A stretch of 64,000 nt of DNA from Bacteroidaceae bacterium (GTDB taxonomy: Bacteria; Bacteroidota; Bacteroidia; Bacteroidales; Bacteroidaceae). This document shows, piece by piece, positions 17,007 to 26,240 of the stretch; position 1 is the stretch's first letter; each line of letters begins with the position of its first letter. The DNA is taken from NCBI GenBank assembly GCA_017427185.1, contig JAFRTJ010000033.1, positions 1 to 64,000 on the forward strand, given 5' to 3'. The notes under the pieces are model-generated. The model ran no database searches, was not told the DNA's origin, and worked only from the letters and a program-made list of their open reading frames with translations. The translations under genes were made by a program, and so were the position numbers.

Positions 17007-19148
17007 ATGAAAAGATTACTGTTGACCCTAATGGCAGGTATCTTGCTGCTGACAGCATGCAAGGAGAATGTGGACGATTCAGCACGTTACGTCTTTAAGC
17101 ACGACACCATTCTGTCTTATTTAAAGAAGCATGAGGATTACAGTCAATACGCTGCATTGCTGGCAGAAGTAAATGTTTCTCCGATGAGTCAGAGTACTGT
17201 AGCCCAGCTGCTCGCTGCCCGCGGCCACTACACCATATTTGCTCCCACAAATGAGGCTATCGACGCTTACTTGCAAACGCTCTGTGAAGAGAATCCTGAC
17301 TTGATGAGTGGACCCCATTGGGAAGACTTTTTTGTTGAGCGCAAGCGTGATTCCATTCAACGTGTTATCGTTCTGAACAGCATCATTAATTCTGGCGACA
17401 ACCAAAACTGCTATGCGATAGAAGATTTCCCTCTTACGGATCGCGCAGAAATACCTTTGGCCAATATGATGGAAAACAAATTGGCGGTGCACGGCTATAT
17501 CTTAGAGAATCCAGACAGTCTCTACATCAACGGCGACTGCCCCATCAGTATTACGCAGCGCAACATTATGTGTCTGAATGGCGTGATTCACCAGATGGAG
17601 AAAGTCATCGCGCCCAAAAATATCACAGCTGCTTTCTTTATCCGCAAGATGCTTGATGATGGGAAAGGAAATTTCTTAGTGATGAGTAAGGCTATTGAAG
17701 CCTGTGGCCTTTTAGACACACTCTCCAAGATTCGTGATGAAGTTTACGAAAGCCTTTACCAGCGTGGATTAGTGCATGATCTTGTAGGTATGACTAATGC
17801 AGGTTTTGCAGAAGGAAATACGGCCTATGTCCCAAGACATCGCTACTACGGCTTCACCATCTTTGCTGAACCTGATGACTTCTGGCGCCAGCAGGGATTG
17901 GATCCTTATGAACCTGCTTCCGTACTGCTGCCAAAACTCATGCGGTGGATTCTGGACAACAAGCAGTATAGCGAGGAATACGACAACTTCACGACAGGAG
18001 AAGACTATACCTCTGGGCAGAATTTGCTCTATCAGTGGACTACCTACCATATTCTGCCCATGAGGATTCCTGTGGACAGGTTGGTCTTCCATAATAATGA
18101 ATATGGTTATAATCGCGACCAGCCAGGTTTGGGCTATACGATTCCTGTCTGCGAGTATTATTCCACGATGGGTAAACGGCGTCTGCTGAAAATCTTTGAG
18201 AGTAAAGAGAGCGAAGGCGTCTTTTTGAACAGATTCCCCAACATAGACAATGGGCGACATGGAACTGGCCATGAGATATCCTGCGACCCAGACAAGGTGG
18301 GCTGTCGTGTGGGAACCGACTCGCCCGATGCTGTCCTGAATGACATCGTGAACTGTTGTATCTACCCCATCGATGCGCCACTGGCCCTTACTGATGCTAC
18401 CCGAAACAACTTGGGCAGTCAGCGTTTGCGTTTTGATGGCATGAGTCTCTTCCCTGAAGCTATGAACAATGAGATTAGACTAAAGAAAGCTACTGATGAG
18501 CGCTATGTCCACGTGCATATACCCAACACAGTCACTTCCTACAATTATTTTCGTGACATGCAGATGAACGAAGATACAAAGTTCGTCTATTATAACACGG
18601 GATGGACTGAAAACTGGCCTAATCTGAATACTGACGAGATGAAGGCAGTTGGACGCTTCGAAATAATGTTGACAATGCCTCCTGTAGCTCGTAGCGGCAT
18701 CTACGAACTTCGCTATGAGGTATTGATGACCGGCAAGCGCGGTATCTTGCAAATCTATTTCGGAAAGAACCCTGAAAATCTGCCCGTAACGGGTATTCCC
18801 ATCGATCTTACGAAATCCTTTGCTTTCGGTCGATACAGTTGGGAAGAGGACACGGAAGATGAAGATTACAATGCTGAGATAGAGAAGCGTATGCGCAACA
18901 ATGGTGTCATGAAGGGTGCCTTGGGCATAGGCATGAAAAGTTCTACTACTGACACGCAGCGGCGCAACAGCTCATTCGAAAACTTGCGCCACATCGTATG
19001 GAGAGGATACATGGAGGCCGATCAGACTTATTACATGAAACTGAAGTCTGTGCTGGACAGTGACCAACGCGAATTCTATATGGACATGCTGGAGCTCTGC
19101 CCAAAGGAGGTTTACGACAATCCTGAGAAGCCGGAGGATATTTGGTAA
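17007..19148 (+). CDS. Fasciclin-domain lipoprotein
   Basis: 713 residues from the ATG at 17007, chosen because it gives a lipoprotein signal peptide (MKRLLLTLMAGILLLTACKE, Cys at 18); a TTG 15 nt upstream is less likely. A fasciclin (FAS1) domain covers about 35-195, with the hallmark HYTIFAPTNEAIDAYL and NGVIHQMEKVI. A second diverged FAS1-like segment may follow (KMLDDGKGNFLVMSKAIEACGL). The C-terminal half is unassigned, beta-rich and contains a putative carbohydrate-binding-like region. FAS1 proteins are usually adhesion or surface-assembly factors; in Bacteroidota they often accompany polysaccharide-use loci, but no SusC/SusD is next to it. Confidence 0.8.
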   Translation: MKRLLLTLMAGILLLTACKENVDDSARYVFKHDTILSYLKKHEDYSQYAALLAEVNVSPMSQSTVAQLLAARGHYTIFAPTNEAIDAYLQTLCEENPDLMSGPHWEDFFVERKRDSIQRVIVLNSIINSGDNQNCYAIEDFPLTDRAEIPLANMMENKLAVHGYILENPDSLYINGDCPISITQRNIMCLNGVIHQMEKVIAPKNITAAFFIRKMLDDGKGNFLVMSKAIEACGLLDTLSKIRDEVYESLYQRGLVHDLVGMTNAGFAEGNTAYVPRHRYYGFTIFAEPDDFWRQQGLDPYEPASVLLPKLMRWILDNKQYSEEYDNFTTGEDYTSGQNLLYQWTTYHILPMRIPVDRLVFHNNEYGYNRDQPGLGYTIPVCEYYSTMGKRRLLKIFESKESEGVFLNRFPNIDNGRHGTGHEISCDPDKVGCRVGTDSPDAVLNDIVNCCIYPIDAPLALTDATRNNLGSQRLRFDGMSLFPEAMNNEIRLKKATDERYVHVHIPNTVTSYNYFRDMQMNEDTKFVYYNTGWTENWPNLNTDEMKAVGRFEIMLTMPPVARSGIYELRYEVLMTGKRGILQIYFGKNPENLPVTGIPIDLTKSFAFGRYSWEEDTEDEDYNAEIEKRMRNNGVMKGALGIGMKSSTTDTQRRNSSFENLRHIVWRGYMEADQTYYMKLKSVLDSDQREFYMDMLELCPKEVYDNPEKPEDIW

Positions 19149-19194
19149 GTCAAAAAGAGTAACAATATTGAAATAAATACGATTATAATTAACT

Positions 19195-20778
19195 ATGAGG
19201 AAAATTATAGCTGTCCTGATAAGCATCTTCTGTCAACAAATCCTTTGGGCACAGACCGAGCTCTCTCCAACCGCTTGGGGAGACCTTGGTGACGGAACTT
19301 ACGCCAATCCGGTCCTGCTGTCCGATTACAGCGACCCTGATGTTATTCGAGTAGGCAAAAAATACTATATGATATGCTCTGAGTTTCACTTCATGGGCAT
19401 GCCTGTGCTTGAGAGTGACGACATGGTCAATTGGCGCATCGTTAGTCAGATTTATCGGCAAATCGAACATGAACAGTTCAACAATATGACAGGTTATGCC
19501 GATGGAACCTGGGCCCCAGCCTTGCGCTATCATGATGGTAAGTTCTGGATGTTTGTCTGCATGCCGAACACTGGACTCTATATGTCTACGGCTCAACGGG
19601 CAGAAGGTCCTTGGACACCGCTCTACCAGGTGAAAGCAGTCAAAGGATGGGAAGATCCCTGTCCTTTCTGGGACGAAGATGGCCAAGCTTATCTAGGCCG
19701 CAGTCGGGTGGGAGCTGGACCTATCATCATTCACCGTATGAGCCCTGATGGAAAACAACTCCTCGATGAAGGCAAGACTGTTTATGAAGGTCCTGTGGCA
19801 GAAGGTACAAAGTTCCTTAAGAAGGACGGATACTACTATCTGAGTATCCCGGAAGGTGGAGTCGCCACTGGTTGGCAGACTGTACTTAAGAGTCGCAATA
19901 TCTATGGACCTTATGAGTCTCGTCGTTGTTTGGAAATGGGTTCCACCTCTGTCAACGGCCCCCATCAAGGCTCGCTTGTTGACACACCTCAAGGCGAGTG
20001 GTGGTTCTATCATTTTCAGGATCGCTCACCATTGGGTCGTGTCCTGCACCTCCAGCCTGTCAAATGGCAGGCCGACGGATTCCCCTTCATCGGCGAAGAC
20101 TATGATGGAAATGGTATTGGCGAGCCCGTGAAGGTATGGACTAAACCCCAAACCGGCCGTCGACGCAAGCCTTCTGCTCCACAGGCCTCTGACAACTTCC
20201 GAAATAAGCACCTAGGGCTCCAGTGGGCATGGAATCACAACCCTGTCAACGAGAACTGGTCACTCACTGAGCGCAAAGGATGGCTTGCCCTCCGTGCCAT
20301 GCAGGCTGATCGTCTACGCACAGCACGCAACACTCTCACCCAGAAGAGCATGGGCAACAAGGGAGAGGCTACGGTATGCTTAGACTATAGTCAGATGAAA
20401 TATCACCAGCGGGCTGGTCTTTGCTGTATCGGCCGTACCACATATGGTGCGGGGATAGAGAGAGTACCATCCGAGGCCGAGTGGCGCCTCTACATAGAGA
20501 GAGACGGCAACCATACCTTGCTCGGTCACATTCCTGCCAGTGAAAAATCTGTCTTATACCTGCGTCTGACCGTCGATGACAAAGCCAACACCCATCAGTT
20601 TAGCTATAGTCAGGACGGTCTCAATTACCATCCATTGGGAGAATCTTTCTCCGAAGGCAATGCTGATTGGAAAGGTTATCGTTTAGGTCTCTTCACATAC
20701 ACTACTCAAGAAACTGGTGGTACAGCCTATTTTACAAACTTTCAGTATCACTTCGATGGCCCTGGTCACTGGAAGTAG
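19195..20778 (+). CDS. GH43 glycosidase with C-terminal beta-sandwich
   Basis: 527 residues with signal peptide to about 19. The five-bladed propeller of GH43 spans about 36-320: the base D47 is in DYSDPDVIRVG, a modulating Asp is in GWEDPCPFWDEDG, and the likely acid E203 is in VAEGTKFLKKDGYYYL. The remainder (about 335-520) matches the concanavalin-like domain at the end of beta-xylosidase/arabinosidase GH43 enzymes. Activity could be beta-xylosidase, alpha-L-arabinofuranosidase or a galactan-related one. It sits 46 nt after the fasciclin gene, so co-transcription is likely, and converges with a GH92 gene. Confidence 0.88.
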   Translation: MRKIIAVLISIFCQQILWAQTELSPTAWGDLGDGTYANPVLLSDYSDPDVIRVGKKYYMICSEFHFMGMPVLESDDMVNWRIVSQIYRQIEHEQFNNMTGYADGTWAPALRYHDGKFWMFVCMPNTGLYMSTAQRAEGPWTPLYQVKAVKGWEDPCPFWDEDGQAYLGRSRVGAGPIIIHRMSPDGKQLLDEGKTVYEGPVAEGTKFLKKDGYYYLSIPEGGVATGWQTVLKSRNIYGPYESRRCLEMGSTSVNGPHQGSLVDTPQGEWWFYHFQDRSPLGRVLHLQPVKWQADGFPFIGEDYDGNGIGEPVKVWTKPQTGRRRKPSAPQASDNFRNKHLGLQWAWNHNPVNENWSLTERKGWLALRAMQADRLRTARNTLTQKSMGNKGEATVCLDYSQMKYHQRAGLCCIGRTTYGAGIERVPSEAEWRLYIERDGNHTLLGHIPASEKSVLYLRLTVDDKANTHQFSYSQDGLNYHPLGESFSEGNADWKGYRLGLFTYTTQETGGTAYFTNFQYHFDGPGHWK

Positions 20779-20796
20779 GAAGGATTGACAGCGAAA

Positions 20797-20830
20797 ACGG
20801 GTTGCTTGAGGCCTAACATCCAGAACCCGT
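20797..20830. terminator. Inverted repeat between convergent GH43 and GH92 genes
   Basis: ACGGGTT (20797-20803) and AACCCGT (20824-20830) can pair with a 20-nt loop. There is no T-run, so if it terminates it is weak. Confidence 0.35.
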
Positions 20831-20843
20831 AGCAGGATAATCA

Positions 20844-23069
20844 TTATTTCTTCTCGCTCATCACAAAATCAAGTGTACCTCCGTTCATGATGTCTTGGTG
20901 GGTAATCTTCATATCCTTCAGTTTCACTCCATTCAGGCTCACGCTCTTCACGTAGATAGCCTTGTCCGTCTTGTTATGGGCATTGATGATAAAGTCCTTA
21001 CCATTGCTCAGATGAATGGTGGTCTTTGGGAAAAGAGGAGTTCCTAATACATATTCAGCTGAACCGGCATTGAAGGGATAGAATCCCATTGCGCTGAAGA
21101 TATACCATGCAGACATTTGGCCGCAGTCGTCGTTTCCTGCATATCCGCTGGGAGTCGCATTGTAGAAAGTGGAACGGACTTGGTCTACCAGTTCTTGGGT
21201 ACGCCAGTGTTGACCTGCAAAGTTGTAGAGATAAACAGTGTGATGGCTGGGTTCATTACCATGAGCATATTGACCGATGAAACCTGATGCGTTTCCATTC
21301 GTTTCACCGCTCTTCTCCGTTAGAGTGAAGTTCTCGTCCAGTTTCTTCAGGAAACCTTTCGTGCCGCCCAACAACTCGATAAGACCTTGAGGATTTTGTG
21401 GTACGAACCACATGTACTGCCATGCATTTCCTTCGATGAAACATTTCTCTTCGTAGCTCAATGGGTCGAATGGAGTTACCCATTCTCCCTTGTCATTCTT
21501 GGGACGGAAGAATCCTGTCTTCGAATCAAACAGGTTGCGGTAGAATTCACTGCGTTTGTGGAATCGCTCGTAGTCATCTTCTTTGCCTAGTTTCTTTGCC
21601 ACGGCAGCCACACACCAGTCATCGAAAGCTTGTTCCAAGGTAATGCTCACACTCATACTCTGCAAATTGTCAGGTAGATAGCCATATTTCTCCCACAAGT
21701 CGAAAGGCGAATTCAGATGGTTGCGGGTGGAACTCTCCACCATAGCTTTATAACATGCTTCCACATCGATATTTGGCAATTCGGCTAGGATGGCATCGCT
21801 CAGCACAGGGATAGCGTGATTGCCTATCATGCAGTAATTCTCCTCGCCCCACAGGTCCCAAATGGGCAGGTATCCATAGGTCTGTTCATGCAACACCATT
21901 GAATTCACCAGCTCCGCTGTAATGGCAGGCTCAAGCAGCAGATACAGCGGATGAGCTGCGCGGAAGGTGTCCCAAAGAGAAAAGGTGGAATAGTACTTAC
22001 GATGGCGAGGCATCTGTTTGATCTCAAAATTCGTGTTCATGTAGCGACCATCGGCATCGCTCATTGTGTTGGGTTGCAGCATGGCATGATAAATGCCTGT
22101 GTAGAAGATTGTTTTCTGATCATCAGTTCCTTCGATTTCAATGTGTGAAAGCACCTTGTTCCAAGCTAGGTTGGCTGCGTCTGTATAGTGATCAAAACGC
22201 CAGCTTTGAGCCTCGAGCTGCAGATTTCGGTCAGCTCCCTCGTAATCAACCGGCGAGATGGCAACTTTCACCAAAGTGGGTTCACCGCCTTGGTCAAAGT
22301 TAAGAGCACATTTCAGTGAACGCCCATTGATCACATCCACGGAGCCCAAATTGCGGTTGCCATCCATGAAGGTATGGTTGCGGATTGGTTTCGAAAACTC
22401 TGCACGGAAATATACTTTTCGCAATTTAGCCCAACCTGTAATGATGCGAAAACCTTCGATGGTATGTTCGTCCAACAAACGAACTTGGCTTTGGATAATA
22501 TCATAGGCACGGCGTCCTGTATAATATGCTTCCCCTCGGAACGTAGAGTGGTCTAAGTCCAAAATGATGGTTTGGGGCCTGCCTTCAGGAAAAGTATATC
22601 GATGGATACCCACGTGGGTGGTAGCTGATAATTCAACTTTAACTCCACTTTCTTTCAGTTCCACCATGTAGTAGCCAGGTCGAGCCTCTTCGGTATCGTG
22701 GCTGTATGTTTGGCCGAAGTCTCCAGCCTTCAGATATTCTGGAGTCACTTCCTGTGTGGTGGGCATCAGGCTGATGTCTATCAAGTCGGTACATCCTGTT
22801 CCACTCAAGTGTGTGTGGGTGAAGGCATATATTTTGTCCTTGTTGTAATCGTACCCTGAACAGGGGTCCCAGGTGACCATAATCTCAGTATCTGGACTCA
22901 GTTGGACGAAACCTTGGGGTACGGTAGCGCCAGGGAAAGTACTGCCACTCAAGGCCCCTGTCTCGTCAGTTTGTGTGCCGATGAAAGGATTCACATAATC
23001 AGTGTAGTCGATAGCTTGCATGGAGAGGGCATTGAGACCCATCAGCAAAACGAGTGAAAGTTTCTTCAT
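20844..23069 (-). CDS. GH92 exo-alpha-mannosidase
   Basis: 741 residues from the ATG at 23069. The frame is open for another 81 codons upstream, but that part lacks a sensible start and overlaps the divergent gene, whereas MKKLSLVLLMGLNALSMQA is a good signal peptide. Landmarks: DYVNPFIGTQ, TFPGATVPQGFVQLSPDT, FSLWDTFRAAHPLY, EGNAWQYMWFVP, AHGNEPSHHTVYLYNFAG (with E606 as acid) and GNDDCGQMSAWYIFSAMGFYP. All are as in active calcium-dependent alpha-mannosidases. Unlike the other GH92 in the window, the acid Glu is intact. Linkage preference (1,2; 1,3; 1,4) cannot be read from sequence. Confidence 0.93.
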   Translation of the reverse strand: MKKLSLVLLMGLNALSMQAIDYTDYVNPFIGTQTDETGALSGSTFPGATVPQGFVQLSPDTEIMVTWDPCSGYDYNKDKIYAFTHTHLSGTGCTDLIDISLMPTTQEVTPEYLKAGDFGQTYSHDTEEARPGYYMVELKESGVKVELSATTHVGIHRYTFPEGRPQTIILDLDHSTFRGEAYYTGRRAYDIIQSQVRLLDEHTIEGFRIITGWAKLRKVYFRAEFSKPIRNHTFMDGNRNLGSVDVINGRSLKCALNFDQGGEPTLVKVAISPVDYEGADRNLQLEAQSWRFDHYTDAANLAWNKVLSHIEIEGTDDQKTIFYTGIYHAMLQPNTMSDADGRYMNTNFEIKQMPRHRKYYSTFSLWDTFRAAHPLYLLLEPAITAELVNSMVLHEQTYGYLPIWDLWGEENYCMIGNHAIPVLSDAILAELPNIDVEACYKAMVESSTRNHLNSPFDLWEKYGYLPDNLQSMSVSITLEQAFDDWCVAAVAKKLGKEDDYERFHKRSEFYRNLFDSKTGFFRPKNDKGEWVTPFDPLSYEEKCFIEGNAWQYMWFVPQNPQGLIELLGGTKGFLKKLDENFTLTEKSGETNGNASGFIGQYAHGNEPSHHTVYLYNFAGQHWRTQELVDQVRSTFYNATPSGYAGNDDCGQMSAWYIFSAMGFYPFNAGSAEYVLGTPLFPKTTIHLSNGKDFIINAHNKTDKAIYVKSVSLNGVKLKDMKITHQDIMNGGTLDFVMSEKK

Positions 23070-23095
23070 AGGTGCGATAAATACATTTTTCAGCA

Positions 23096-23103
23096 CAAAG
23101 ATA
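23096..23103 (-). promoter_or_regulatory. -7 box of the minus-strand GH92 gene
   Basis: The minus strand reads TATCTTTG, 27 nt upstream of the ATG at 23069; it is one half of a divergent promoter region. Confidence 0.5.
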
Positions 23104-23146
23104 GTGCTTTTTGTGTCATGAATGCATGAGTTCGTCTTATTTTTTG

Positions 23147-23154
23147 TACTTTTG
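23147..23154 (+). promoter_or_regulatory. -7 box of the hydrolase operon on the plus strand
   Basis: TACTTTTG fits TAnnTTTG, 28 nt upstream of the ATG at 23182. It is the other half of the divergent region and probably drives the four genes to 28388. Confidence 0.5.
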
Positions 23155-23181
23155 TGGTTGAATAATGAAAATAATCCGTCC

Positions 23182-24372
23182 ATGAAAAAGGTAAGTATCC
23201 TCTTGTTGTGTGTTCTTCTTCCTCTTTTTCCAATAGGAGCCAAGAAGAAAGCCCGTAATTCGGAAATCCCTATTTTGGCTTGGTATAGCATTCCTGGTGG
23301 GAAATATGCCACCGTAGAGCATTATCAGGAGCTGAAAGATTGTGGATTTACTTATTCTTTCGCACATATTTATAAATATGAAGATGCCATTCAGGCCTTG
23401 GATCTTTGTGCTAAGGTAGGACTGAAGTCTATCTTTATGTGCTCTGAATTGGAAAAAGAACCTGAGGAGATTGTGCGCAAGGTGATGAATCATCCTGGAT
23501 TGGGAGGATATTTCCTGCGTGATGAACCGGGAAATAATGCAATGGATGATTTAGGCGAGTGGGCACGACGTATTCAGAAGGTGGATCCCAAGCATCCTTG
23601 TTACCTCAATCTGTTGCCAGTGCACGGATTGCCAGAAGGAACTTACGGGGAGCATTTACGCCTTTTTGATGAAAAGGTGCCTTTGCCTCAACTTTCCTAT
23701 GACCACTATCCCGTAAATGTCAATGAAAAGGGAGAGACCTATCTCAATCCATTTTTCTATCAGAATTTGGAGATGGTTTCTGCAGAGGGGAAACGCGTAG
23801 GTAAACCTTTCTGGGCTTTTGCTTTATCCACGGCCCATGGCTCTTACCCTATTCCTACAATTGATCATCTCCGCTTACAGATGTATAGCAATTTAGCCTA
23901 TGGTGCTCAACTCCTTCAGTATTTCACTTATTGGAATCCAGGTACAGAGACCTGGGATTTTCATCAGGCTCCTATTACACAACAGGGCTTACGAAGTACT
24001 GTTTACGATTTGGTTCGCGAGTTTAATCAGGAAATCCAGCGTCGTGCTTTTGTTTGGAAAGATTGTCGTATGGAATCTGTCTATCACTTGGGTGAGAGCA
24101 TTCCCAAAGGAACGGCTCTTTTGACCACTTTGCCTCAGCATTTTCGTCAGTTGAGTTTGAATAAGGGTTCCATCTTGGTTTCCACACTGGTAAATGGAGA
24201 CAAGCATTATGTGCAGATTGTTAATACAAGTCCTGCCCATCCAGCTCAGTTCCAGCTGCTTACCGATGACGAGGTCAAACTTGTTCGTCGTGATGCGACC
24301 ATGCAGAAGGCAAGCCTTTATGAGTCACTTCACATTCTGGCTCCAGGTGATACGGAAATTTATACTTACTAG
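23182..24372 (+). CDS. Putative TIM-barrel glycoside hydrolase, secreted
   Basis: 396 residues from ATG 23182, chosen for the signal peptide MKKVSILLLCVLLPLFPIGA. The rest reads as a single (beta/alpha)8 barrel: ILAWYSIPGG, CGFTYSFAHIYKYEDAIQAL, then GLGGYFLRDEPG, where the Glu after Asp resembles the acid/base of clan GH-A enzymes, and LSYDHYPVN, with a possible nucleophile region later (FWAFALSTAHGSYP). I do not recognise the GH family; it is loosely like GH42 or GH5-type proteins annotated as hypothetical in Bacteroidales. It is first of a same-strand run of four genes with gaps of 9-35 nt. Confidence 0.7.
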   Translation: MKKVSILLLCVLLPLFPIGAKKKARNSEIPILAWYSIPGGKYATVEHYQELKDCGFTYSFAHIYKYEDAIQALDLCAKVGLKSIFMCSELEKEPEEIVRKVMNHPGLGGYFLRDEPGNNAMDDLGEWARRIQKVDPKHPCYLNLLPVHGLPEGTYGEHLRLFDEKVPLPQLSYDHYPVNVNEKGETYLNPFFYQNLEMVSAEGKRVGKPFWAFALSTAHGSYPIPTIDHLRLQMYSNLAYGAQLLQYFTYWNPGTETWDFHQAPITQQGLRSTVYDLVREFNQEIQRRAFVWKDCRMESVYHLGESIPKGTALLTTLPQHFRQLSLNKGSILVSTLVNGDKHYVQIVNTSPAHPAQFQLLTDDEVKLVRRDATMQKASLYESLHILAPGDTEIYTY

Positions 24373-24407
24373 ATGTCTCTTGATAATTAACAAGATATTA
24401 CATGTAT

Positions 24408-26231
24408 ATGAAAATCAAGATTTTCCTTTTCCTTCTTCTGTCGATGGGGATTTCTCAGATGAGAGCTCAGGTTTGCAGTGATTATTGGTCAGCTACGGAC
24501 GGCTTGGGTCGCCCACTTCAGCGCTATGATGGGGTCAGGCAGGACAAGACTGTTATCATGTTCTATTGGACGTGGCACAATACTCCCGATGCTGCTGGGA
24601 CGGAAGTGAAGAATATCAGCCAGATTCTTCGTCAATATCCTGAGGCCATGCGTGATGCCAAGCACCCAGCTTGGTTGAAAAATCGTTCTCGCAACGATTA
24701 CTATTGGGAAGAACCTCTTTTCGGCTATTACATGACTACCGATACGTGGGTTTTGCGCAGACATGCAGAATTGTTGGCAGATGCAGGGGTAGATGCCATC
24801 TTTACAGATTGTACCAATGGAAGCTTGACATGGGATGAATCCACAGACTCTTTGCTATATACTTGGAAGCAAGCCAAGCGTGATGGAGTCAAAGTTCCCA
24901 AGATCGCTTTTCTGCTCCCCTTTGGTTACAGCAATCATTCTCTGACCTCGTTGCGTCATCTTTATAAAAAATACTATAGCAACAAGGAGTTCTCAGACAT
25001 GTGGTTCTATTGGGAGGGGAAACCATGCATCATGGCTTATCCTCACAATCTGACAGATTCCAAAGAAGATCAAGCTATTCGTCGTTTCTTCACTTTCCGG
25101 CCAGGTCAGCCTGATTATGTGGATGGGCCAAATCCTCACTTTCCCAATCAGTGGGGGTGGTTAGAGAATTATCCCCAGCATGCTTACGTTCCCTGTGCAG
25201 ACGGACAGTTCGAACTGGTCACCGTCGGTGTGGCTCAGAACACGGCACCTGAAAAAAAAGGACACTGTTCTGCCTTTAATCTTCCAGGTTCTCATTCTCG
25301 CAGCTTTACTGCTCGTCATGGTTTCGATCCTCGTCCTGAATCGTATCTTTATGGCGCTAATTTCGATGAACAGTGGGATCGCGCCTACGAAATAAATCCT
25401 AAGGCTGTATTTGTCACAGGATGGAATGAGTGGATTGCAGGTATGTGGTTTGAATCCGATGGATGGACGGGCAAACCTTTCTCTTTTGTGGATGAGTTTG
25501 ATTGGGATCGTAGCCGTGACATTGAACCCGTCAAGGCCTGGGGCGATCGGGCGGATTCCTATTATATGCAACTGGTAAATAAGGTACGTCGTTTCAAAGG
25601 AACAGAATCCATGCCTCTTGTGTCTTCTCCCCATACCATCAAGATGGGAGACTGGGAGGAATGGAAGATGATACTTCCTTATTATGCCAGTTATAAGGGT
25701 AATACCCGACATCGTAATGCTCGAGGACGTGGTGGCAATGTATACGTCAACAATACGGGGCGGAATGACTTGGTTGGTGCTCGCGTGGCTCGCGATGCAG
25801 ATAATCTCTATTTCTACGTGGAGACTGCAGAGAAGATTTCTCCTCAGACAGATCCAAATTGGATGATGCTTTTCTTGGATACAGACTGTTCTAAGGAAAC
25901 CGGATGGCAAGGTTATGATTATGTAATCAATTATCGTCCCCCTAAGGGCAGTAAGGCTTATGTGCAGAAGAGTCGTCTCAACAAGTGGATTTGGGAGGAC
26001 GCAGGCGAAGCTCAATTGAAGGTGGATGGTAACCGCCTGATGCTTCGTGTTCCCCGCAAAGTGCTTGCCTTGGATTCAGATCCTCTTGGCATAGAGTTCA
26101 AATGGAGCGATAACATGCAGGATGAAGGCAATCTGATGGATTTCTATGTCAACGGGGATGTGGCCCCTGGAGCCAGATTCAATTATGTGTATGCTACGAC
26201 TTCTTCAGATGGGAGCGTATTCAATCCTTAA
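24408..26231 (+). CDS. GH71/GH99-like hydrolase with C-terminal CBM9-like domain
   Basis: 607 residues from the second ATG (24408; another ATG is two codons upstream), with signal peptide MKIKIFLFLLLSMGISQMRA. The N-terminal 380 residues form a barrel of the GH71/GH99-like type: TVIMFYWTWHN, LADAGVDAIFTDCTNG, PKIAFLLPFG, MWFYWEGKPCIM and FVTGWNEWIAGMW. After a linker, about 470-600 form a beta-sandwich like the family 9 carbohydrate-binding or DOMON-type domains (DADNLYFYVETAEKI, WMMLFLDTD). GH99 enzymes are endo-alpha-mannosidases and GH71 alpha-1,3-glucanases; which applies, if either, is not certain. Second gene of the four-gene run. Confidence 0.68.
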   Translation: MKIKIFLFLLLSMGISQMRAQVCSDYWSATDGLGRPLQRYDGVRQDKTVIMFYWTWHNTPDAAGTEVKNISQILRQYPEAMRDAKHPAWLKNRSRNDYYWEEPLFGYYMTTDTWVLRRHAELLADAGVDAIFTDCTNGSLTWDESTDSLLYTWKQAKRDGVKVPKIAFLLPFGYSNHSLTSLRHLYKKYYSNKEFSDMWFYWEGKPCIMAYPHNLTDSKEDQAIRRFFTFRPGQPDYVDGPNPHFPNQWGWLENYPQHAYVPCADGQFELVTVGVAQNTAPEKKGHCSAFNLPGSHSRSFTARHGFDPRPESYLYGANFDEQWDRAYEINPKAVFVTGWNEWIAGMWFESDGWTGKPFSFVDEFDWDRSRDIEPVKAWGDRADSYYMQLVNKVRRFKGTESMPLVSSPHTIKMGDWEEWKMILPYYASYKGNTRHRNARGRGGNVYVNNTGRNDLVGARVARDADNLYFYVETAEKISPQTDPNWMMLFLDTDCSKETGWQGYDYVINYRPPKGSKAYVQKSRLNKWIWEDAGEAQLKVDGNRLMLRVPRKVLALDSDPLGIEFKWSDNMQDEGNLMDFYVNGDVAPGARFNYVYATTSSDGSVFNP

Positions 26232-26240
26232 TAAGATGAT

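Noticed and set aside
20844..23312. Longer version of the minus-strand GH92 gene with 81 extra N-terminal codons
   Set aside because: The extension overlaps the divergent gene and both promoters and precedes a perfect signal peptide, so the ATG at 23069 is preferred.
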